From NCBI RefSeq assembly GCF_903994045.1, contig NZ_CAJEWD010000004.1, positions 124,001 to 188,000 on the forward strand: a stretch of DNA of 64,000 bases. Reading direction: 5' to 3'. Shown here piece by piece: positions 1 to 6,141 of the stretch. The stretch comes from Jeotgalicoccus meleagridis (GTDB lineage Bacteria; Bacillota; Bacilli; Staphylococcales; Salinicoccaceae). The notes below the pieces were generated by a model. That model was not told the DNA's origin, made no database searches, and was given only the letters and a program-made list of their open reading frames with translations. The position numbers were made by a program, and so were the translations under genes. The stretch's first letter is position 1, and every line of letters begins with the position of its first letter.

Positions 1-309
1 GGGTTCCATCTCAACTTCAATGTCATTTATAGAGTTTTTTTGTGCTTCGGCAAATTTTTTAATATTTGCTTGCGCAAAGGCAATATCAGATTTTGTTTGA
101 TCATCTATTTGATCAACAACTTTTTGAATCTGCTCTTCACTTAATTTAAAAGATTCCGGTGACCACTTGTCAAATTTCTCCGATAGCTCTTTAACTGCTT
201 TATCACCCTCCTCTTCAATGTTCTTCAAGGTTTCGCTGACAATAGCGGAAACTTTATCATCTGCGCTTTTAATGTCCGCTGCTGATTTTCCCTGCTTTAA
301 AATTTCCAT
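1..309 (-). CDS. Histidinol-dehydrogenase-family protein, N-terminal part (HpsN-like?)
   Basis: The first 103 codons of a leftward gene that continues beyond base 1. It starts at the ATG at 309, with an AAAGGGG ribosome site upstream. The N-terminus (MEILKQGKSAADIKS, then EEEGDKAVKELSEKFDKW) has the layout of the histidinol dehydrogenase family: an N-terminal helix followed by the G-D-x-A-v-x-e-l-t-x-k-f-D segment. Family members are NAD-dependent, zinc-containing enzymes that oxidise an alcohol through the aldehyde to the acid. One branch (HisD) makes histidine; others, such as HpsN, oxidise 2,3-dihydroxypropane-1-sulfonate. No his genes lie alongside. It is the last visible gene of a symporter and dehydrogenase operon, 19 bp after the iron alcohol dehydrogenase, so I infer a catabolic member. 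The active site lies outside the window. Confidence 0.72.
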   Translation of the reverse strand, partial: MEILKQGKSAADIKSADDKVSAIVSETLKNIEEEGDKAVKELSEKFDKWSPESFKLSEEQIQKVVDQIDDQTKSDIAFAQANIKKFAEAQKNSINDIEVEMEP

Positions 310-328
310 TCTTATTTCCCCTTTATTT

Positions 329-1489
329 TTATTTTTTTCCATGTAAAGCATTAGTATATATTTCTTCAATTTCATTTTGACCTAATTCAAGTGGACTTCT
401 CGCCAATAATCGAGTTTGCTTCAATGCATTATCTGTAAGTAGTTGTATATCTTCTTCTGTAATGCCATAGTATTTAAGAGTTTTTGGCAATCCTACTTCT
501 TCAACTAAATCAAATAACTTATTAGTTATTATTTTAGAAACTTCCATTTCATTTTTGTTGCTTGTTTCAACTTTGAAAATCGGGGCTAATTTAGCGAGTT
601 TAGTACTGCATGATTTTATAATTTTTTCATATACATACGGTAATAAAACTGCATTAGATTCTCCATGTGGTATTTTAAAGTTGCCGCCTAAAGGATAAGC
701 TAAGGCATGTACACCAGCGACACCAGCATTATAAAAGCTAATACCCGCCATTAAACTGCCTAAAGAAAGTTCATTTTTGGCTTCTACATTAGATTTATCC
801 CAAACTGCTTCTCGAATATTATTGTGAATTTTCTCTATAGCTCCATACGCTAAATTGTCTGTTAATGGTCCAGATTCAATTGAAGTATATGCTTCAATTG
901 CGTGTGTTAGAGCATCTACACCACTTGCTGCTGCTACTTTTGGAGGAAGTGAATACGTATAAAATGGGTCAGCTATTGCGTAATTAGCAATCATATGCGG
1001 ATCTGTTACTGCATCTTTACTATCACCAGTAGAAAAGACAGCAATATCAGTTACTTCTGCACCAGTTCCTGACGTCGAAGGCATGAGGATATTTGGAATT
1101 TTAACATCTTCAAGTTTCATATCTCCTGTCAAATTTAAATAATTTTCAATACTTCCCTTTTGAGGTGCAATCAGTGATGCAGCCTTTGCTAAATCCATAG
1201 TGCTACCACCACCTAGCCCTATAATCAAATCAGGTTGTACATTTCTTACTTCTTCAATTATCTCATTTCCTTTTTCTACTGTTGGTTCAGCCATAACATT
1301 TGTAGATATTTCGTATTTGATATTTCTTTCTTTCAAGATAGAGGCTATTTTTTCAATCGCATTTATTTCTTTTAATATTGGATCACAAAGTATATATACT
1401 TTGTTAGCTTTTATTTCTTCTACTATATTATTGATTTTTTGTGTTGAATCTAAGCCATAGTATATATATTTAGGCGAAATTAATTTCAT
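329..1489 (-). CDS. Iron-containing (group III) alcohol dehydrogenase
   Basis: An NAD(P)-dependent alcohol dehydrogenase of the iron-activated family, 386 aa, which is the usual length. The N-terminal nucleotide-binding half carries GLGGGSTMDLAK (about residues 91-102) and PSTSGTGAEVTD (about 137-148). The C-terminal metal-binding half has the four expected ligands, near D192, H196, H261 and H275, within GVDALTHAIEAY and AGVHALAYPLGG...PHGESNA. The start is ATG at 1489 behind AGTAGGAGAT. It lies 11 bp after the symporter gene and 19 bp before the HisD-like gene, all leftward, so all are probably on one mRNA. It should interconvert an alcohol and an aldehyde or ketone imported by the symporter. 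The family does not fix the substrate; 1,2-diols, 1,3-propanediol, lactaldehyde and hydroxy-sulfonates are all possible. Confidence 0.88.
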   Translation of the reverse strand: MKLISPKYIYYGLDSTQKINNIVEEIKANKVYILCDPILKEINAIEKIASILKERNIKYEISTNVMAEPTVEKGNEIIEEVRNVQPDLIIGLGGGSTMDLAKAASLIAPQKGSIENYLNLTGDMKLEDVKIPNILMPSTSGTGAEVTDIAVFSTGDSKDAVTDPHMIANYAIADPFYTYSLPPKVAAASGVDALTHAIEAYTSIESGPLTDNLAYGAIEKIHNNIREAVWDKSNVEAKNELSLGSLMAGISFYNAGVAGVHALAYPLGGNFKIPHGESNAVLLPYVYEKIIKSCSTKLAKLAPIFKVETSNKNEMEVSKIITNKLFDLVEEVGLPKTLKYYGITEEDIQLLTDNALKQTRLLARSPLELGQNEIEEIYTNALHGKK

Positions 1490-1500
1490 ATGAACATCTC

Positions 1501-2997
1501 CTACTTGTTTTCTAGTACCTCAGTAATATTATCTTCATTTTTCTTAGTGGTAATTAACACTGAAATAATCATTGTAACCATCGAAATAATTACACCAAGC
1601 CCCGCAGCTGCAAATGGATTAGATATATCAAAGCCAAATGGTAGGTAAAGTATCCAATAAGCTGCTGTACCTACTAATAATGAGATGATTGCAGATGTTT
1701 TATTTGCTCGTTTCCAAAGTGAACCAATAACTAGTGGTCCAGCAGTAGAAGAAACAATTCCTCCTATACCAATCCACATGAATATTGACAAGTATTGAGG
1801 CGGGTTTAGTGCAACTAATCCAGCAATAATTAAAACTATAGGCGTACCTACACGACTGATATTTAATTCAATTCTTTCTGCTTTCTTTTGAGATATGTTA
1901 AGTCTAGGCACTATAGAAAGTCTAAATAAATCATTAGCTACTAACTGAGTTAAAGATACTACCAATCCATCTGATGTTGACATAACCGCTGATAAAACTG
2001 CTATAGCTAGAAATGCTGCTATAAATGGTGGGAACAATTCTGTAAATAATGTAGGAATGACTGCATCTGGACGAATGTCTATATCTCCTGGTAATACTGC
2101 TATTGCTAACATACCACCTAGTCCCATAAGTGGAAGTATCGTTGCAAAAACTGTGGTCCACATTAATAATTTCTTTAAATCACGACTAGATTTAACTGCC
2201 ATAAATTTATTCCCTAAATGCGGTTGAATTGCAAATGGTATATGGGCAATAAAAAGCAATAGCACTAGCCAAAGTGAACCATAAGTTTCATCTCCAGGAA
2301 TAAATAATTTCCCAAAGTGTCCTTCCGGTCTTCTTTCTTGAATTGTCTGGATCATCTCTCCAAAACCTCCGCCTGTCCCAAATGCAGTTATGAAACAAGC
2401 GACCACAACAACTGCTATTAATACCATTAACATCCCCTGAACAGCGTCAGTAAGAATATCAGAGTGTGACCCCCCCATGAATACGTATGCACCAATTACT
2501 ATAATTGTAATTAATATGCCTACCTTGTAATCAACACCCATCATAATTTGGAACATTGTTGCAGCAGCAACTAATTGCGAAATAACATAGAATATAAGTA
2601 ACGCGGAAATGATAGCTAAAACTACTCTTAAAAAATCACTGTTATATCTATTACCAATAAATTCAGGAATAGTTCTTGTTCCTAATTTATCACCGTAGTC
2701 TTTAATGGCTTTTGCGAAAAATAACATCCCAAAAACAGTCGCTACAGGATATAATAATGGATACCAAAGTGATGGTGCACCCAAATCAAATGCAAGCCCG
2801 GGCATTCCCATGAAGGTAGAACCACTAGAAATTCCTGCTGCAATTACTAAAGCAATTGTAATAGGTCCATAACTTGAACGAGCAGTCGCAAAGTCATCAT
2901 TATTATGCGTCCTCTTCATCCCCATTACTCCAAAGAACATCATCATAACTACAAATACAATTAGTAGAACCCATGACCAAAATACTACACTTCCCAT
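1501..2997 (-). CDS. Sodium:solute symporter (SSS family)
   Basis: A multi-spanning membrane protein of 498 aa with about 13 hydrophobic segments. It has SSS-family (SLC5/PanF-like) hallmarks: an early GISSGSTFMGMPGLAFDLGAPSLWYPL segment, the mid-protein GGSHSDILTDAVQG motif, and the LAVLSAVMSTSDGLVVSLTQLVANDL segment that holds the second sodium site in LeuT-fold carriers. These proteins couple Na+ entry to uptake of sugars, carboxylates, pantothenate or choline-like solutes. The start is ATG at 2997; its ribosome site (GAGGGGGATG) is inside the 35-codon gene that ends at 2998, which suggests coupled translation. Being placed between dehydrogenases, it most likely imports the operon's substrate. 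The sequence does not show which solute. Confidence 0.88.
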   Translation of the reverse strand: MGSVVFWSWVLLIVFVVMMMFFGVMGMKRTHNNDDFATARSSYGPITIALVIAAGISSGSTFMGMPGLAFDLGAPSLWYPLLYPVATVFGMLFFAKAIKDYGDKLGTRTIPEFIGNRYNSDFLRVVLAIISALLIFYVISQLVAAATMFQIMMGVDYKVGILITIIVIGAYVFMGGSHSDILTDAVQGMLMVLIAVVVVACFITAFGTGGGFGEMIQTIQERRPEGHFGKLFIPGDETYGSLWLVLLLFIAHIPFAIQPHLGNKFMAVKSSRDLKKLLMWTTVFATILPLMGLGGMLAIAVLPGDIDIRPDAVIPTLFTELFPPFIAAFLAIAVLSAVMSTSDGLVVSLTQLVANDLFRLSIVPRLNISQKKAERIELNISRVGTPIVLIIAGLVALNPPQYLSIFMWIGIGGIVSSTAGPLVIGSLWKRANKTSAIISLLVGTAAYWILYLPFGFDISNPFAAAGLGVIISMVTMIISVLITTKKNEDNITEVLENK

Positions 2998-3105
2998 TTA
3001 TTCATCCCCCTCGTCTACGTCTAACAATGGTGTTTTAAATATTATTAAATACATGGTGAGCCAAGTTACCGCATTAACTGCCAAAATAATATATAGAAAA
3101 GTCAT
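2998..3105 (-). CDS. 35-aa membrane peptide, probable symporter small accessory protein
   Basis: A short gene of 35 codons reading MTFLYIILAVNAVTWLTMYL and ending IFKTPLLDVDEGDE. It has one hydrophobic segment (residues 2-24) and an acidic tail. An AAAGGGGATAAG ribosome site precedes the ATG at 3105. Its stop codon abuts the symporter start codon with no spacer. Tiny single-span proteins encoded directly before SSS transporters are a known pattern (symporter small accessory proteins), and this one fits in size, topology and position. It may stabilise or assemble the symporter, or act as a leader whose translation opens the next ribosome site. The function is inferred from position. Confidence 0.72.
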   Translation of the reverse strand: MTFLYIILAVNAVTWLTMYLIIFKTPLLDVDEGDE

Positions 3106-3111
3106 ATGTAC

Positions 3112-3537
3112 TTATCCCCTTTGTAATAGTTCATATAATTTGTTTTTCTTTGAAATTTTCTTTTTCATACCTGTGGATTCTTCCACTAAAAACATTTTAT
3201 TCTTCTCCTCTTCAATAGCATAAGGCAAGTAAACAATATACTCAGATACTTTCTCGATTTCTGGATAACTCCAGCTTTTTTTTTGATGCATATAATAATT
3301 TTTCAACATCTTCCAGCCATAATCATCAATGTAATAATCTAAATCAACAGGTAAGGTATATTCATGTTTTTCAGTTTTATACTCGCTTAGACACGTATCA
3401 CTAAACGATGTAGAAGTTTCGATTAAATCTGTAGCTAAAAAATGAGTTAAGCCTTTTTTGCTCATTAATGGTAGAGGTTTATAAATAACTCTCCACTCTG
3501 AAACTAGTATAGGTAAATTAAACTTTTTATTATTCAT
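3112..3537 (-). CDS. Conserved-looking 141-aa protein of unknown function in the symporter/dehydrogenase operon
   Basis: I do not recognise this family. The protein is 141 aa, soluble, rich in Tyr and Lys, with no signal peptide, membrane span or metal-binding cluster. Segments that stand out are SEWRVIYKPLPLMSKKG near the N-terminus, PVDLDYYIDDYGWKMLKNYYM in the middle and a strongly basic tail (MKKKISKKNKLYELLQRG). The gene starts at ATG 3537, inside the last codons of the aldehyde dehydrogenase gene (8-bp overlap), and ends 6 bp before the 35-aa peptide gene. It is therefore translationally integrated in the operon. A role with the dehydrogenases, such as an accessory subunit or small-molecule-binding protein, is only a guess. 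Confidence 0.6.
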   Translation of the reverse strand: MNNKKFNLPILVSEWRVIYKPLPLMSKKGLTHFLATDLIETSTSFSDTCLSEYKTEKHEYTLPVDLDYYIDDYGWKMLKNYYMHQKKSWSYPEIEKVSEYIVYLPYAIEEEKNKMFLVEESTGMKKKISKKNKLYELLQRG

Positions 3538-4966
3538 ACTTAAGACTCACCATCTTCATTTGTGACATTTCTTTGATCGCATACTTTATACCTTCGGTTC
3601 CATATCCAGAATTGCGTCGACCATTATATGGCATGTGATCAAATCTCAATGTTGGAACATCATTTATTAAAACTTGGCCATAGTCTAACTCATTGGAAAG
3701 TTTCAGTGCTTCTGTTAAATCAGAAGTAAATACCCCCACATTCAAACCATATTGACTATTGTTTAATAGTTCAATAATGCTTTTACTTTTTATGTTTTCT
3801 ACGACCACTAGAGGACCAAATATTTCTTCACTACAAATTTTCATATTGTCATTTGTATTTGTAATCACTGTTGGTTCAATTGCTCCATTAAAAGAGTTAC
3901 CGCCTGTAATTACAACTGCTCCATCATTTTTAGTCTCAGTAATCCATTGTAAAATTCTGTTTTTGGCTTGTTGATCGATTAAATCTGAATAGTCAGTTTC
4001 ATGATTGAACAAGTCACCATATTTTAATGATTTTGTTTTGGTAACTATTTTCTCCAATAGAGTCTCATATATCTCATCATCTATATATACTTTTTGGGTA
4101 CTTATACACACTTGTCCATTATAAGAAAAAGCTCCGATTACAATTTGTTCTGCAATATCATCTAAATCTTTTATCGTGTTATTTTTCGAAACAAAAACAG
4201 GAGATGTACTTCCTAACTCTAATGTTAATTTTCTAAGACCAACTTTATTTTTTATGAGTTTTCCAACTCTAACACTGCCTGTAAATGAAACTTTTTTCAC
4301 TTCATTATATCTAAGCAAAGTATCTGTTATATTTTCTCCATCCCCCGTGACAACTTGAACTAAGTCTTTAGGTAAACCTGATTCTTCTAATAAATATTTT
4401 AAAAAATATGTTGAGAAAGGAGTTTTTTCAGAGGGCTTAACTATTACAGAATTTCCTACAGCAATAGCTGGGCCAATTTTGTGAATTGCTAAATTCAACG
4501 GAAAGTTGAAAGGTGTCATAGCATAAACTACTCCCAAACTTTCAATTTTAGTAAAAGCTTCTCTTCCAGCTCCATTCGGAGCCACATCTAAATTTAGATA
4601 TTCTCCTTCTAATTTAGATGATTCAATACCAGATAATTTTAAAGTTTGTATTGAGCGCTCAACCTCTTGTTCAGCAAATTTTATTGGTTTCTTTGCCTCA
4701 TAGCTTATAATTGTAGACATTTCTTTTTTGTGTATTCTTAATAACCTAGCAGCCTCCAAAAGAATTTCTGAACGTTCAAAGGACGATAATTGCCTATTAC
4801 TTTCATAAGCTTTTTGAGATCGTATTAAAACATCATCCAATGCTGGTTCATTAAAATTATAAATATATAAATCGTTTAAAGATCCTAAATAATTGAATGG
4901 ATACGTATTCAAGTTATATTTAGCAGATTTTTCGATTTCCGAGATAAGAACACTCTTATAGTCCAC
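3530..4966 (-). CDS. NAD(P)-dependent aldehyde dehydrogenase
   Basis: An aldehyde dehydrogenase superfamily enzyme, 478 aa, oxidising an aldehyde to the carboxylate. The oxyanion-hole Asn lies in TPFNFPLN (about N154), the cofactor Lys in GNSVIVKPSEKTP (about K177), the general-base Glu in KLTLELGSTSP (about E250), and the catalytic Cys in NGQVCIST (about C287). The nucleotide-loop motif FTGSVRVG is also present. The N-terminus is of the succinate-semialdehyde, glyceraldehyde or sulfolactaldehyde dehydrogenase type. The likely start is GTG at 4966, behind GAGGTG with five bases between. It is the first metabolic gene after the LacI regulator, and a 20-bp palindrome (4994-5013) sits just upstream. 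It should take an aldehyde made by one of the operon's alcohol dehydrogenases. Confidence 0.88.
   Translation of the reverse strand: MDYKSVLISEIEKSAKYNLNTYPFNYLGSLNDLYIYNFNEPALDDVLIRSQKAYESNRQLSSFERSEILLEAARLLRIHKKEMSTIISYEAKKPIKFAEQEVERSIQTLKLSGIESSKLEGEYLNLDVAPNGAGREAFTKIESLGVVYAMTPFNFPLNLAIHKIGPAIAVGNSVIVKPSEKTPFSTYFLKYLLEESGLPKDLVQVVTGDGENITDTLLRYNEVKKVSFTGSVRVGKLIKNKVGLRKLTLELGSTSPVFVSKNNTIKDLDDIAEQIVIGAFSYNGQVCISTQKVYIDDEIYETLLEKIVTKTKSLKYGDLFNHETDYSDLIDQQAKNRILQWITETKNDGAVVITGGNSFNGAIEPTVITNTNDNMKICSEEIFGPLVVVENIKSKSIIELLNNSQYGLNVGVFTSDLTEALKLSNELDYGQVLINDVPTLRFDHMPYNGRRNSGYGTEGIKYAIKEMSQMKMVSLKYE
4896..4913. promoter_or_regulatory. Second, degenerate operator-like site inside the aldehyde dehydrogenase gene
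   Basis: The right half, GTATTCAAG, and the central ATACGTAT repeat the 4994-5013 palindrome; the left half is mutated (6 of 9 positions match). The two centres are 99 bp apart. LacI-family proteins often bind paired sites and loop DNA, but a chance match inside coding sequence is possible. Confidence 0.35.
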
Positions 4967-4993
4967 ATTTTCACCTCATATCAATTTGACGTT

Positions 4994-5013
4994 ATTTGAA
5001 TACGTATTCAAAT
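4994..5013. promoter_or_regulatory. Perfect 20-bp palindrome, probable LacI-family operator
   Basis: ATTTGAATACGTATTCAAAT is a perfect palindrome with a central CG, the form typical of LacI/PurR-family operators. It lies in the 53-bp gap between the lacI-type gene and the aldehyde dehydrogenase start. It would let the regulator control the metabolic genes separately from its own gene. A degenerate second copy is at 4896-4913. Confidence 0.7.
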
Positions 5014-5019
5014 AATCTT

Positions 5020-6003
5020 TTAAACTGTGCGCCGTTCATAAAGTTTACACGGTATCGTTTTTTGATATTCATCATAATTTTCTGTTTCAATCATATTCAT
5101 CAACTGTTCAATAGCAATTGCACTTAAATGTTCATCTCCTTCTGGACCGATAGAAGTTAGATTAAATGAACTATGTTTTAAGGTTTCTGTATTATCAATT
5201 CCAATAATTGCAATATCCTCTGGAGTTTTGTAGCCCATTTTTTGAAGAGTATCAAGTAGAGTAAAGGCGATCATGTCTGTAGCTGCAAATATTGCACTTG
5301 GCCGATTTCTTTTTGACATCACTTTAACCAACTCTTCAGCAATGAGTTCAGGTCTCTGTTTAGTAATAGAAACATTTGATTTCTCAAATTTTACATTTAA
5401 ATCAGACATTACCTGAAAAACGCCATTATATCGTCCGAGAAAAGTAGATTTTTCAAGTTCTCCCGAAAAAAAGTGTATATTGTTGTGACCTTTTGAAACT
5501 AAATATTTTCCACCCATGTAGCCTGCCTGATAATTGTCAATTTCAACATAATTACCTCCACTAATATGCTTTCTGTTGAACATCATGTATGGCACACCGA
5601 GTTTCTCTATCTCATCTAAATAATCACTTTCATAATACATTGAAGAAAGAATTATACCTTCTGTTTTTTGACTAAAAACAGTTTTATACAAATCATCTTT
5701 CTGTATATTTTCTTCAAAAAACACATTTACTGTATATCCTTTTTTATAAGCAGCGTTGATTATTATTCTGGTAGATTCAACAAAGAAAGGGTTATTTAGA
5801 GTTCCAGAGATTAAAGAAATTTGATTTGTTTTATTGTTAATCAAAGATCTTGCAATAGAATTTGGAATATAATTTAATTCTTTCATCACCCTTTCAACAC
5901 GCTCTCTTTTTATTCTTGAAACAGATTCTGGATGATTAATAACTCTTGAAACAGTTGATTGTGATACACCAGCCATTTTCGCAACGTCATTTGAAGATAC
6001 CAT
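5020..6003 (-). CDS. LacI-family transcriptional regulator
   Basis: A LacI/GalR regulator of 327 aa, the usual length. The N-terminal helix-turn-helix and hinge read MVSSNDVAKMAGVSQSTVSR and then VINHPESVSRIKRERVERVMKELNYIPNSIARSL. The rest is a periplasmic-binding-protein-like sensor domain, with the SGELEKSTFLGRYNGV and FAATDMIAF...GIDNTETLKHSSFNLTSI segments typical of the family. The start is ATG at 6003 behind GAGGTGAG. It is encoded immediately upstream of, and in the same direction as, the dehydrogenase/symporter operon, with a perfect palindrome between. I infer that it represses the operon and is released by the substrate or an intermediate. A cre-like site (6025-6039) upstream suggests additional CcpA control. 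Confidence 0.9.
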   Translation of the reverse strand: MVSSNDVAKMAGVSQSTVSRVINHPESVSRIKRERVERVMKELNYIPNSIARSLINNKTNQISLISGTLNNPFFVESTRIIINAAYKKGYTVNVFFEENIQKDDLYKTVFSQKTEGIILSSMYYESDYLDEIEKLGVPYMMFNRKHISGGNYVEIDNYQAGYMGGKYLVSKGHNNIHFFSGELEKSTFLGRYNGVFQVMSDLNVKFEKSNVSITKQRPELIAEELVKVMSKRNRPSAIFAATDMIAFTLLDTLQKMGYKTPEDIAIIGIDNTETLKHSSFNLTSIGPEGDEHLSAIAIEQLMNMIETENYDEYQKTIPCKLYERRTV

Positions 6004-6024
6004 TTCTCACCTCATAAAATAATA

Positions 6025-6039
6025 TAAAACGCTTACAAA
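6025..6039 (-). promoter_or_regulatory. cre-like CcpA site upstream of the lacI-type gene
   Basis: On the minus strand this reads TTTGTAAGCGTTTTA. It matches the Bacillota catabolite-responsive element (TGWAARCGYTWNCW) at 13 of 14 positions. It lies about 25 bp upstream of the regulator start codon, where CcpA binding would repress the whole operon when preferred sugars are present. Confidence 0.55.
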
Positions 6040-6076
6040 ATACATTAAACCATTGTCTGATAATTGTGTCAATTAG

Positions 6077-6108
6077 AAAAAAGGATGAGTAGCTACCCAT
6101 CCTTTTAA
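6077..6108 (-). terminator. Rho-independent terminator after the helicase gene
   Basis: Stem AAAAGGATG / CATCCTTTT with a loop containing GTAGCTAC. On the minus strand the stem is followed by a run of T. It separates the helicase gene (stop at 6142) from the LacI promoter region. Confidence 0.75.
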
Positions 6109-6141
6109 AATTACAATCTGTTCTATGATGTTTAATACTCA

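Noticed and set aside
1-309. Histidine biosynthesis hisD
   Set aside because: No neighbouring his genes are visible, and the surrounding genes are a symporter and dehydrogenases, so a catabolic relative is more likely. It stays possible until the left side is seen.
1200-1460. Open frame of 86 codons on the plus strand inside the alcohol dehydrogenase gene
   Set aside because: It lies antisense to a gene with full catalytic motifs, has no ribosome site, and its composition is that of a reverse reading frame.
1934-2161. 75-codon frame on the minus strand within the symporter gene
   Set aside because: Wrong frame of the symporter, Ser/Tyr/Arg-rich shadow; no ribosome site.
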